The translations under genes and the position numbers were made by a program. A DNA stretch of 64,000 bases from Kutzneria kofuensis. Lineage in GTDB: Bacteria; Actinomycetota; Actinomycetes; Mycobacteriales; Pseudonocardiaceae. Location of the stretch: contig NZ_JACHIR010000001.1 of NCBI RefSeq assembly GCF_014203355.1, positions 1,800,038 through 1,864,037 of the forward strand, written 5' to 3'. Numbering within the stretch: the first letter of the stretch is position 1; every line of letters starts with the position of its first letter. Shown here one piece after another: positions 1 through 7,797 of this stretch. The notes beneath the pieces are model-generated. The model ran no database searches. It worked only from the letters and a program-made list of their open reading frames with translations, and had not been told where the DNA came from.

Positions 1-1021
1 AGCCGCCCCGGACCGCGTCGCCGATGACGAACACCGGCCCGGCGGTGCCGTGGTCGGTGCCGTCGCTGGCGTTCGCGCCGACGCGGCGGCCGAACTCGGA
101 GTACACCAGCACCACGACCGGCTTGCCCCGCATCCGGTCCACGAAGGCCGACAGCGCCTGGTCGAGCTCGGTGAGCAGGCGCTGCTGCGTGCCCTTCTCG
201 TCGGCGTGCGTGTCGAAGCCGCCCAGCGACACCGAATAGGCCCGCGTGGGCACGCCCGCCTCCACCAGCCCGGCGACGACGTCCAACTGCGCCGCCAGCC
301 GGCCTTTGCTGTCACTGCTGGGTTTCACCGCCGGCCCCAGCTTGGTGGCGGTCGTGTGCAGGTCGGCGATGGACCGAGCCGCCCTCGCCTGGTCCGGCGC
401 ATCGCCGTCCTGCGGATGTCCCATCAGCTCGAACGCCTTGCCCACGGCCCCGGTCGGCAGCTTCAGGCCGGTCACGGGCAGCGTCGCCCCGGCGGCCCGC
501 TGGCCGGCCATCAGCGGCGGTAGCACGGGCTCGATGGACACGGCCCGCAGCGGGTCGTCGCCGGTCACGTCCAGCCAGCGGCCGAGCCAGCCGGTCTGCT
601 GCGGGCTGCCGGGCGACGCCGTCTGCCAGATCGCCATGGACCGGAAGTGGCTGTGGTCCGGCTTGGGATAGCCCACGCCGCGGACGATGCCCAGGCGCTT
701 GTCGTCCCAGAGCTTCTTCAGGCCCGTCATGCCCGGGTTGAGGCCGAGACCGTCGCCGAGATCGAGCACCTCGTGCGGTTGGTACGCCAGGTCCGGCCGT
801 GCCGATTGATATGCCCTGTCCGAGGCCGGGATCACGGTGTTCAGGCCGTCGTTGCCGCCGTAGAGCGTGCAGACGACGAGCACGCCGGCGTCCGGGGACA
901 ACGGGTTCCGGGCGGCGGCGGTCATCAGGTCGGACCAGTCCACCTGGGTGGCGCCGGCGGCGAGCGCGCCCGCGCCGACCACGCCGCTGGCGATGATGAA
1001 GCCGCGTCGGCTGATTCTCAT
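1..1021 (-). CDS. DUF1501 family Tat-exported protein (3' end outside window)
   Basis: About 340 codons are visible; the C-terminus runs off the left edge. The N-terminus carries a twin-arginine motif (SRRGFI, residues 4-9) followed by a hydrophobic Ala/Gly stretch, so export by Tat is predicted. The body matches the DUF1501 family: an early block VCTLYGGNDGLNTVIP, the SHFRSMAIWQTA block, and later VLVYSEFGRRVGAN, a sulfatase-like fold with no assigned reaction. The ATG at 1021 overlaps the TGA of the upstream DUF1800 gene by 4 bp, so the two are translationally coupled. The DUF1501/DUF1800 pairing is widespread in bacteria but its function is unknown. I see no frameshift in the visible part. 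Confidence 0.9.
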   Translation of the reverse strand, partial: MRISRRGFIIASGVVGAGALAAGATQVDWSDLMTAAARNPLSPDAGVLVVCTLYGGNDGLNTVIPASDRAYQSARPDLAYQPHEVLDLGDGLGLNPGMTGLKKLWDDKRLGIVRGVGYPKPDHSHFRSMAIWQTASPGSPQQTGWLGRWLDVTGDDPLRAVSIEPVLPPLMAGQRAAGATLPVTGLKLPTGAVGKAFELMGHPQDGDAPDQARAARSIADLHTTATKLGPAVKPSSDSKGRLAAQLDVVAGLVEAGVPTRAYSVSLGGFDTHADEKGTQQRLLTELDQALSAFVDRMRGKPVVVLVYSEFGRRVGANASDGTDHGTAGPVFVIGDAVRGG

Positions 1022-2289
1022 TGGCTCACCACGTATTCCGGCGCGCAGGCCGCCACCGCGACCAGCTGCGCCCCTTGGATGCCGGCCAGCGCCGCCGAGG
1101 ACCGCTGACTCCACGTGTCGACGCCGAGCACCTGCCCGGCCGCCGTCGCCGACGTGATGTGCGACACGTCGGCGTGCTCGGCGATCAGCTGCGCCAGGTG
1201 CAGCCGGGCCAGCCCGGCCGAGGTCGTCAGCCAGGCCTGCCCGGCCGGCCAGCCGCCGACGCTGGGCGGCTCGAACGGCACCTGCCCCATGCCCCGCAGG
1301 CCCGCCTCCAGCTGCGTGACCGGCAGCTTCGACGGCTGCACGCCCAGCGCCCGCATCAGGCCGACGGCCCACTCCACCGGCTGCTTCACCAGGGTCGTCG
1401 CCGGATCGCGGAACGCCGGCTCGGCGAGCACGGCCCGCAGCAGCCCCCCGATGGACCGCTGCGAGCCGTAACCCGCGACCAGCCGGTCCAGCGCGTCCGC
1501 CGCGGGCGGGGTGGCGCTGACCAACCGGAACCACAGCCGGCTCGCCACGAAACGGGCCGAGTCCGGACGATTCAGCACGATGTCGACAAATCCATCGGCG
1601 TCGAGATTTCCCGTGATTCCCAACACGGTTTTGCCGCCGTTGTCGTGTCGTTTCGGGGCCAGCGACGAGGTCATCGCATCCCGGTTCACCGTCCAGCCGG
1701 TGAGCGCGCGGGCGGCTTCCCGGACATCGGTCTCGGAGTAGTGGCCGACGCCCAGCGTGAACAGCTCCATGAACTCGCGGGCGAGATTCTCGTTGGCGGC
1801 GCCGACCTTGTTCTGCTGGCCGTCCAGCCACAGCAGCATCGCCGGATCCACGATCATCGCCTTGGCCAGCGCGGTGAAGTCGCCGCCCTTGGTGCGCAGC
1901 GTCTGGTTCTGGTGCAGCATCAGGCGTGCGCTGTGCACCTTCTGCACGCTGGTGGCGAAGTGCCCGTGCCAGAACCAGGTCAGCCGCTCCGGCAGCGCCG
2001 ACGCGGTGCCGGCCATCCGGTCCAGCCACCACTGCACGGCGGTGATCTGTTGGCTGCGCAAGGTCTTCTGCCGCTGCCTGCGCTCGGCGGCACTGGCCTT
2101 CTTGCCCGCCTGCGCCGGCTCCGCGCCGAGGTTCGGCAGCGGCGTGGCGTCCGGGGCCTGGGCCAGCACCTGCTCGCATGCCGCGGCGAACCCGTTGCGC
2201 GCCAGGGTTTCCAGCTCGCCCGGGCGGGGACCGAAGCCGAAGCGGTCCAGCAGTCGCCGGGTGGCGGCTCGGTCGTCTAGTAACGGCAC
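1018..2289 (-). CDS. DUF1800 family protein
   Basis: This 423-residue protein of the DUF1800 family is the partner of the downstream DUF1501 gene, with a 4-bp stop/start overlap. Family blocks are visible: LTWFWHGHFATSVQKV near residue 105, NLAREFMELFTLGVGHY in the middle, and KQPVEWAVGLMRALG in the C-terminal third. No signal peptide is evident. The start is GTG at 2289; upstream there is no clear Shine-Dalgarno sequence and the ctaF terminator hairpin lies only 18 bp away. Codon 3 is TTA, a rare leucine codon in such high-GC DNA. The biochemical role of the family is not established. Confidence 0.9.
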   Translation of the reverse strand: MPLLDDRAATRRLLDRFGFGPRPGELETLARNGFAAACEQVLAQAPDATPLPNLGAEPAQAGKKASAAERRQRQKTLRSQQITAVQWWLDRMAGTASALPERLTWFWHGHFATSVQKVHSARLMLHQNQTLRTKGGDFTALAKAMIVDPAMLLWLDGQQNKVGAANENLAREFMELFTLGVGHYSETDVREAARALTGWTVNRDAMTSSLAPKRHDNGGKTVLGITGNLDADGFVDIVLNRPDSARFVASRLWFRLVSATPPAADALDRLVAGYGSQRSIGGLLRAVLAEPAFRDPATTLVKQPVEWAVGLMRALGVQPSKLPVTQLEAGLRGMGQVPFEPPSVGGWPAGQAWLTTSAGLARLHLAQLIAEHADVSHITSATAAGQVLGVDTWSQRSSAALAGIQGAQLVAVAACAPEYVVSQ

Positions 2290-2306
2290 ACGGGAATCGT
2301 GCGCGA

Positions 2307-2338
2307 AACGGCCCCGGGCTCCAATGCCCGGGGCCGTT
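2307..2338 (-). terminator. Intrinsic terminator of ctaC-ctaF
   Basis: A perfect 13-bp stem (2307-2319 with 2326-2338) closes a 6-nt loop. It lies 23 bp past the ctaF stop codon and just before the DUF1800 start, so it separates the oxidase operon from the DUF1800/DUF1501 pair. Confidence 0.85.
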
Positions 2339-2360
2339 CGCTCAGTGAAGCTTCAGCAAC

Positions 2361-2759
2361 TCACTCGGCGTTGGGCTTCGTGTGGTACTCGAAGACCAGG
2401 CCGCCCACGGTGATCAGCACCAGCACCACCGTGATCACCAGCATCCACGTCTGGAAGAAGGCCAGCGACAGGGCGCCGATCGCGGCGGCCGCCGCGATGC
2501 CGACCGGCCAGTAGCTGCCCGGGCTGAAGAAGCCCAGCTCGCCCGCGCCGTCGCTGATCTCGGCCTCGGTGTCGTCCTCGGGGCGCTCCGGGATGCGGCG
2601 CGCCACGAACCGGAAGTACGTGCCGGTGATCAGGCACAGGCCGCCGGTCAGGGTCAGCGCGACGATGCCGACGGGCTCCTTGGCCCAGATGCCGTAGACG
2701 ATCGCCATGATGAAGCAGAAGCCCGCGACGACCTCGAAGATCCTGGATTCAATCTTCAT
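2361..2759 (-). CDS. ctaF: Cytochrome c oxidase subunit 4 (actinobacterial CtaF)
   Basis: A 132-residue membrane protein with four hydrophobic segments: residues about 6-24, 30-50, 85-105 and 106-124. It matches the short actinobacterial subunit IV of the aa3-type oxidase that sits in the bc1-aa3 supercomplex. It starts 10 bp after the ctaC stop, so the two genes form one operon, as in mycobacteria (Rv2200c-Rv2199c). The N-terminal MKIESRIFEV and the central charged loop between helices 2 and 3 are typical. The reading frame is complete and ends before a strong hairpin. Confidence 0.92.
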   Translation of the reverse strand: MKIESRIFEVVAGFCFIMAIVYGIWAKEPVGIVALTLTGGLCLITGTYFRFVARRIPERPEDDTEAEISDGAGELGFFSPGSYWPVGIAAAAAIGALSLAFFQTWMLVITVVLVLITVGGLVFEYHTKPNAE

Positions 2760-2769
2760 CGGTTGTTCC

Positions 2770-3684
2770 TCAGCTTCCGGTCCGGGCCGTGCGGTCCGTG
2801 TTGAACGGGTGCGTGGTCGTGGCCAGCGGCGCGCACAGGTCGCCGCAGTTCATCTCGGCCAGCGCCTCGGACGCGGTGTACGGCTTGCCGGTCTTGGTGT
2901 TCACCTTGGTCCGCAGCGACATGTACTGCTGGAACAGGTCGTCGGGTAGCGCGCGCACCTCGAAGTTCATCGCCGAGTGGTACGCGCCGCACAGCTCGGC
3001 GCAGTGGCCGACGAACGCGCCCGTCTGGTCGATGGTGTTCTGGAAGGACGAGTCCTGGTTGTTCTTGTCCGGGTCCGGGAACACGTCGCGCTTGAAGTTG
3101 AACGCCGGCACCCAGAACGAGTGGATGACGTCCGTGGACAGCAGGTTGTACTGGATCCACTTCTTGGTGGGCAGCACGAGCAGCGGGATCTCGCTGCTGG
3201 AGCCCACCGTGGACACCGGGTTGCCGTCCGGGGTCTTGTAGTTGTCGTACTTGAACTCCCAGTTCCACTGGAAGCCGATCACGTCCACCGTGACGTCCGG
3301 AGTGTGGCTCTTGTCCGTGACGTAGTTCTCGGTGGTGGCCGTGAAGTAGAACAACACCGCGACGATGACCACCGGGATGACCGTGTACACGATCTCCAGC
3401 GGGTGGTTGTACTGGAGCTGCTTGGGCAGCTCCTCGCTCCGCTTGCGGTGGAAGACCACCGGCCACAGGATCAGGATCGCGACGATCAGGCCGACGGCGA
3501 GCGCGGCGATCACCGAGCCGGTCCACAGGTCGCGCATCGAATCGGCCTGCGGCGTGATGCCGACCGGCCAGCCGAAACGCAGAACCTCGTCGGTCGAACA
3601 GCCGCTTGCGGCAACCGCGACCAGGCCGGCAAGCCCGGCGAGTTTGGCGACCCGTGCTTTCCGGGTGCCCTCCATCAGGCGCAC
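2770..3684 (-). CDS. ctaC: Cytochrome c oxidase subunit II (lipoprotein, CuA centre)
   Basis: A 304-residue subunit II of the terminal oxidase, which accepts electrons from cytochrome c through the binuclear CuA site. An N-terminal signal ends in a lipobox (ASGC, Cys29). Two membrane helices follow at about residues 55-77 and 92-114, then the cupredoxin domain. CuA ligands are visible in the IHSFWVP block and in HCAELCGAYHSAM (two Cys, Glu backbone, His, Met). The GTG at 3684 is chosen because a GAGGAGG ribosome site lies 9 nt upstream; an ATG three codons inside is the alternative. It is divergent from asnB and leads the ctaC-ctaF operon. Confidence 0.95.
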   Translation of the reverse strand: MRLMEGTRKARVAKLAGLAGLVAVAASGCSTDEVLRFGWPVGITPQADSMRDLWTGSVIAALAVGLIVAILILWPVVFHRKRSEELPKQLQYNHPLEIVYTVIPVVIVAVLFYFTATTENYVTDKSHTPDVTVDVIGFQWNWEFKYDNYKTPDGNPVSTVGSSSEIPLLVLPTKKWIQYNLLSTDVIHSFWVPAFNFKRDVFPDPDKNNQDSSFQNTIDQTGAFVGHCAELCGAYHSAMNFEVRALPDDLFQQYMSLRTKVNTKTGKPYTASEALAEMNCGDLCAPLATTTHPFNTDRTARTGS

Positions 3685-3999
3685 TGCTCGCTGCCTCCTC
3701 GGATGACGGGCCTCTGGCGTGTGCGAACACGCCAGCCGCTGCTCAGCAGCGGTGACGGCACCCCGCCGTCAGTCAGAACGGAGCCTAACCCAGGCGGTAA
3801 CGCGCCACCGTTCGGGGGTGATCGAGACGGCGCGCGCGGCCGCCCGCCCCTCGACGATCCGCCGATCACGCCCGGTTCGGCACTGATCGACACCGTCCGG
3901 GCGGCCGCCTGCCGCTCGACCACCCGCCCGTCATGGGCATACTGGGCTGCGACCCCCGGTGTGCAAGTGCCCTGTTTCGATGAGAGGTGCGGTTAGGAC
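3685..3999. promoter_or_regulatory. Divergent ctaC/asnB promoter region
   Basis: These 315 bases separate divergent ctaC and asnB and must hold both promoters. I see the ctaC Shine-Dalgarno sequence at the left edge and weak AGAGG/AGGA sequences near asnB, but no convincing -10/-35 pair and no small gene. Confidence 0.5.
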
Positions 4000-5928
4000 G
4001 TGTGCGGTCTTCTTGGACTGATCTGTCCCACTGAGAACGCGGCCGTCGCCGCGCGTCCGGCGGTCGCCGGGGCCCTGCCCTGCCAGCGGCACCGCGGCCC
4101 CGACGAGGGCGCCACCTGGCAGGGCGGCGAGGTCGTGTTCGGCTTCAACCGGCTGGCCATCATCGACCTGGAGCACTCCCACCAGCCGCTGCTGTGGGGC
4201 CCGCCCGGGCAGGAGAACCGGTACGCGCTGGCCTTCAACGGCGAGATCTACAACTACATCGAGCTGCGGGCGGAGCTGATCGAGCGGTTCGGCGCCCAGT
4301 TCCACACCGACGGTGACAGCGAGGTGATCGTCGCCGCGTACCACTACTGGGGCCAGGCGGCGGTGTCCCGGCTGCGCGGCATGTTCGCGTTCATGATCTG
4401 GGACAGCGAGAAGAGGATCATCTTCGGCGCCCGCGACCCGTTCGGCATCAAGCCGCTGTACTACGCCGCCGGCCCCGGCGGCATCGCGATGTCCAGCGAG
4501 AAGAAGAGCCTGCTCAACCTGGCCGACACGCTGGGCATCGAGCCCAAGCTGGACCGCCGGGCCCTGCAGCACTACCTGATCCTGCAGTACGTGCCCGAGC
4601 CGGAGTCGCTCAACACGCACATCCGGCGGATCGAGTCCGGCACCTCGTTCACCTTCGCCCCCGGCGGCGAGATCGTCACCGAGCGCTACTTCACGCCGAA
4701 GTTCCGTCCGCGCGTGATGCACGGCCCGGCCGACGCCACCAAGCTCTACGCCGACATCGCCGACGCGCTGCGCGACTCCGTGGCCAAGCACATGCGGGCG
4801 GACGTGACGGTCGGCTCGTTCCTGTCCGGCGGCATCGACTCCACCGTGATCGCGGCCCTGGCCAAGGAGCACAACCCGGACCTGATCGCCTTCACCACCG
4901 GCTTCGAGCGGGCCGGCTTCTCCGAGGTGGACGTGGCCGCCGAGTCGGCCGCGGCGATCGGCGTGAAGCACGTGGTCCGGACCGTGTCGGCGGCCGAGAT
5001 GATGGAGGCCGTGCCGCTGATCGTCTGGTACCTGGACGACCCGGTGGCCGACCCGGCCCTGGTGCCGCTGTGGTTCATCGCCCGCGAGGCCCGCCAGCAC
5101 GTCAAGGTCGTGCTGTCCGGCGAGGGCGCGGACGAGCTGTTCGGCGGGTACACGATCTACCGCGAGCCGCTGTCGCTGGCGCCGTTCGAGAAGGTGCCGG
5201 GCGCGCTGCGCAAGGCCATGGGCCGGGTCTCCACCCGTATCCCCGAGGGCGTGCGCGGCAAGGACCTGCTGCGCCGCGGCGCGCTGACGCTGGAGCAGCG
5301 CTACTACGGCAACGCGCGCATCTTCCGTGACGACCAGCTGCGGTCCGTGCTGCGGACCTTCAGCTCGTCGGTGTCGCACGCCGACGCCACCGCCAAGCCC
5401 TACCGCGAGTCGGTGGACTGGGACCCGGTGAGCCGGATGCAGCACGTGGACCTGTTCACCTGGCTGCGCGGCGACATCCTGGTCAAGGCCGACAAGATGA
5501 CCATGGCCAATTCGCTGGAGCTGCGGGTCCCGTTCCTGGACCACGAGGTGTTCAAGATCGCCTCGCAGGTGCCGCTGGAGCAGAAGATCACCCGCGAGAC
5601 CACCAAGTACGCGCTGCGGCGGGCCATCGCCGACATCATCCCCGCGCACGTGATCAACCGGCGCAAGCTGGGCTTCCCGGTGCCGATCCGGCACTGGCTG
5701 CGTGAGGAGATGCACCCCTGGGCGCTGGACATCGTGCGCCAGTCGCAGACCGACCACCTGATCGACAAGCAGGCGGTGCTGGCGATGATCGAGGAGCACC
5801 GGACCGGCGGCATGGACCACAGCCGTCGCATCTGGGCGCTGCTGATGTTCATGATCTGGCACGGCATCTTCACCGAGGGCCGGATCAAGCCGGTCATCCC
5901 CGAGCCCCAGTACCCGGTCCGCCTCTGA
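4000..5928 (+). CDS. asnB: Asparagine synthase (glutamine-hydrolysing)
   Basis: A 642-residue class II glutamine amidotransferase that makes asparagine from aspartate, ATP and glutamine. The start GTG is followed at once by TGC, giving the catalytic Cys2 after removal of Met (MCGLLGL). The N-terminal Ntn domain carries RHRGPDEGA and the AFNGEIYNY block. The synthetase domain has the PP-loop SGGIDST near residue 277 and SGEGADELFGGY further on. Length agrees with mycobacterial AsnB (Rv2201), which has the same neighbours. A short AGGA precedes the GTG by one base, so the ribosome site is weak. It ends just before a 20-bp hairpin shared with the convergent kinase gene. Confidence 0.95.
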   Translation: MCGLLGLICPTENAAVAARPAVAGALPCQRHRGPDEGATWQGGEVVFGFNRLAIIDLEHSHQPLLWGPPGQENRYALAFNGEIYNYIELRAELIERFGAQFHTDGDSEVIVAAYHYWGQAAVSRLRGMFAFMIWDSEKRIIFGARDPFGIKPLYYAAGPGGIAMSSEKKSLLNLADTLGIEPKLDRRALQHYLILQYVPEPESLNTHIRRIESGTSFTFAPGGEIVTERYFTPKFRPRVMHGPADATKLYADIADALRDSVAKHMRADVTVGSFLSGGIDSTVIAALAKEHNPDLIAFTTGFERAGFSEVDVAAESAAAIGVKHVVRTVSAAEMMEAVPLIVWYLDDPVADPALVPLWFIAREARQHVKVVLSGEGADELFGGYTIYREPLSLAPFEKVPGALRKAMGRVSTRIPEGVRGKDLLRRGALTLEQRYYGNARIFRDDQLRSVLRTFSSSVSHADATAKPYRESVDWDPVSRMQHVDLFTWLRGDILVKADKMTMANSLELRVPFLDHEVFKIASQVPLEQKITRETTKYALRRAIADIIPAHVINRRKLGFPVPIRHWLREEMHPWALDIVRQSQTDHLIDKQAVLAMIEEHRTGGMDHSRRIWALLMFMIWHGIFTEGRIKPVIPEPQYPVRL

Positions 5929-5949
5929 CCGTCAAGCCCGTGATGTTGT

Positions 5950-5992
5950 GAAGGGACCTTTCCTGACGTTGGACGTCAGGAAAGGTCCCTTC
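5950..5992. terminator. Bidirectional terminator hairpin, 20-bp stem
   Basis: A perfect 20-bp inverted repeat (5950-5969 with 5973-5992) with a 3-nt centre lies between the convergent asnB and adenosine kinase genes. It resembles in design the long inverted repeats at 21473-21527 and 44526-44576. Confidence 0.88.
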
Positions 5993-6011
5993 CAAGCATC
6001 AGGGGGCCGAT

Positions 6012-6989
6012 TCAGGCGGGGAGGATCGCGGCGACCTCGGTGGCGGCCTCGGGGCCGAAGGCGTCGCTGAGCCGGCCCAGGGCCGTCTCCCGGTCGAAGG
6101 TCCACTCCTGCGGGCCGTTGACCTCCAGCACGTGCACGGCGACGAGGGCGCCGAGCTGGGCGGCGCGCTCCAGGCCGAGGCCGCTGGACACGGCGGCCAG
6201 GAAGCCGGCGCGGAAGCCGTCGCCGACGCCGGTGGGGTCGACCTTGGCCAGCTCGGGCACGGCCGGCACCTGCAGCGAGCCGACCTCGCGGCCGACGATC
6301 TCCACGCCCTTCTCCCCGAGGGTGGTGACGCGCATCTCCACCTTCTCCAGGATCTCGGCCTCGGACCAGCCGGTCTTGCGCAGCACCAGCTCCCACTCGT
6401 AGTCGTTGCTGAACAGGTACTTCGCCCCGACCACGAACCGGCGCACCTGGTCGCCGTCCATCCGGGCCAGCTGCTGCGACGGGTCGACGCCGAAGGCCAG
6501 GCCCCGCTGCCGGCACTCGTCGGCGTGCTGGATCATCGCGTCCGGGTCGGTGGGGCTGAGCAGCACCAGGTCCAGGCCGCCGGTGCGGTCGGCGATGGCG
6601 CCGATCTCGACCATGCCGGTCTCGGCCATCGCGCCGGTGTAGAACGAGGCGATCTGGTTCATGTCGTCGTCGGTGGTGCACATGAACCGGGCGGTGTGCT
6701 TGAGGTCGGACACGTACACCGACTGGCAGTCGACGCCGTGCCGCTCCAGCCAGGCCCGGTAGTCGTCGAAGTCCTTGCCGACGGCGCCGCCCAGGATCGG
6801 CCGCTGGCCCAGCACGCCCATGCCGAAGGCGATGTTCGCGCCGACCCCGCCCCGGCGCACCACCAGGTCGTCGACGAGGAAGCTCAGCGACACGCGGTCC
6901 AGCCGCTCGGCCACCAGCTGCTCGGTGAACCGGCCCGGAAAGTGCATGAGGTGGTCGGCGGCGATACTGCCGATGACAGCGACGGGCAC
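6012..6989 (-). CDS. adoK: Adenosine kinase (PfkB family)
   Basis: A 325-residue ribokinase-family sugar/nucleoside kinase. It opens with VIGSIAADHLMHFPGRF, which closely matches mycobacterial adenosine kinase (Rv2202c), and keeps RGGVGANIAFGMGVLG and the anion-hole/catalytic-base motif DPTGVGDGFRAGF near residue 255. The expected reaction is ATP-dependent phosphorylation of adenosine to AMP in purine salvage. The GTG start at 6989 has GGGGAGAG 5 nt upstream. It converges on asnB, an arrangement conserved in mycobacteria. Plain PfkB carbohydrate kinase would be the cautious call, but the N-terminal match supports adenosine kinase. Confidence 0.88.
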   Translation of the reverse strand: MPVAVIGSIAADHLMHFPGRFTEQLVAERLDRVSLSFLVDDLVVRRGGVGANIAFGMGVLGQRPILGGAVGKDFDDYRAWLERHGVDCQSVYVSDLKHTARFMCTTDDDMNQIASFYTGAMAETGMVEIGAIADRTGGLDLVLLSPTDPDAMIQHADECRQRGLAFGVDPSQQLARMDGDQVRRFVVGAKYLFSNDYEWELVLRKTGWSEAEILEKVEMRVTTLGEKGVEIVGREVGSLQVPAVPELAKVDPTGVGDGFRAGFLAAVSSGLGLERAAQLGALVAVHVLEVNGPQEWTFDRETALGRLSDAFGPEAATEVAAILPA

Positions 6990-7096
6990 TGTGTCTCTCC
7001 CCGATCTTCACTGGTGGGCCACCCGGTCGGGTGGACATGGTCCGAGTTCGAAAGACTACCGATTGGTAACGGATACCGGTGGTGTAGCCCTGGAAC

Positions 7097-7102
7097 TACG
7101 GT
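7097..7102 (+). promoter_or_regulatory. -10 box TACGGT, leaderless
   Basis: TACGGT ends 7 nt before the GTG at 7110, placing the transcription start at or beside the start codon. It is the main support for the 55-codon gene that follows. Confidence 0.6.
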
Positions 7103-7109
7103 CAACGTC

Positions 7110-7277
7110 GTGACCGCCCCAGAGCCCGTTTCACTGGACCAACTGATCGACGACTGCGCCGACATCCCGGGCGCGCTCCGGCAGCGGGTGCGTCCGCTGC
7201 CCGCCCCACGCCAGGCCGCGCCGTGGCGCGTGGACGAGGCGTGCGCCGCCCAGGTCAGCGGCCTCGACGACTACTGA
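7110..7277 (+). CDS. Small hypothetical protein, 55 aa
   Basis: A 55-codon open frame beginning VTAPEPVSLDQLIDD and ending SGLDDY. It has no membrane segment or recognised domain; the middle is rich in Pro, Arg and Ala and contains a single pair of Cys residues about 30 apart. Three things support it as a gene: a TAnnnT -10 box exactly 7 nt before the GTG, a strong terminator starting 8 bp after the stop, and its position where mycobacteria carry a separate gene (Rv2203) between adoK and the HesB gene. I do not recognise the protein and find no resemblance to Rv2203 as I remember it. Confidence 0.55.
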   Translation: MTAPEPVSLDQLIDDCADIPGALRQRVRPLPAPRQAAPWRVDEACAAQVSGLDDY

Positions 7278-7284
7278 CACAGCA

Positions 7285-7314
7285 GAAGGGCCGTCCCAGC
7301 CGGGACGGCCCTTC
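7285..7314. terminator. Bidirectional terminator hairpin
   Basis: A perfect 13-bp stem (7285-7297 with 7302-7314) with a 4-nt loop lies between the small gene ending at 7277 and the convergent erpA-type gene ending at 7332. Confidence 0.85.
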
Positions 7315-7331
7315 ACTGCGTCATGCCTCGA

Positions 7332-7706
7332 TCAGTGGAACGAGTCGCCGCAGGCGCACGAGCCGCCCGCGTTCGGGTTGTCGATGGTGAAACCCTGCTT
7401 CTCGATGGTGTCCACGAAGTCGATCGTGGCGCCCTCGAGGTACGGCGCGCTCATCCGGTCCACGGCCACCTTGAGGCCGTTGAAGTCACGGAGCAGGTCG
7501 CCGTCGAGGCTGCGCTCGTCGAAGAACAGCTGGTAGCGCAGACCCGCACAGCCACCGGGCTGGACGGCGATGCGCAGGTGCATGTCATCGCGCCCCTCCT
7601 GGTCGAGCAGCGCCTTGGCCTTGCTGGCGGCCGCGTCGGTGAGCTCGACGCCGTGCGTCTGCTCCTCGGTCTGCGCGCCCTGCGAGGCGGTGTCCTGGAC
7701 GGTCAT
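7332..7706 (-). CDS. erpA: Iron-sulfur cluster insertion/carrier protein (ErpA/HesB family)
   Basis: A 124-residue A-type Fe-S carrier. The three conserved cysteines are present: one in QPGGCAGLRYQL and two in the C-terminal GSCACGDSF. The body (MSAPYLEGATIDFVDTIEKQ) matches mycobacterial Rv2204c almost throughout. The ATG at 7706 is preferred over an upstream in-frame codon because GAGGGAGAG precedes it and the mycobacterial protein starts MTVQ as here. The expected role is delivery of Fe-S clusters to cytosolic apoproteins. It converges on the small gene to its left and is transcribed away from glycerate kinase. Confidence 0.93.
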   Translation of the reverse strand: MTVQDTASQGAQTEEQTHGVELTDAAASKAKALLDQEGRDDMHLRIAVQPGGCAGLRYQLFFDERSLDGDLLRDFNGLKVAVDRMSAPYLEGATIDFVDTIEKQGFTIDNPNAGGSCACGDSFH

Positions 7707-7797
7707 GGCTCTCCCTCGACGTCCTGCGTAGTTCTGTCCTACGACGTCCAACGCAGAACGGGTCGGCGTTCATTCCTCTCCCCCATGGTGACACAGC

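Noticed and set aside
3931-5862. 643-codon open frame antisense to asnB
   Set aside because: Low-complexity His/Arg/Val-rich product typical of the mirror frame of high-GC genes; asnB on the other strand has full catalytic motifs.
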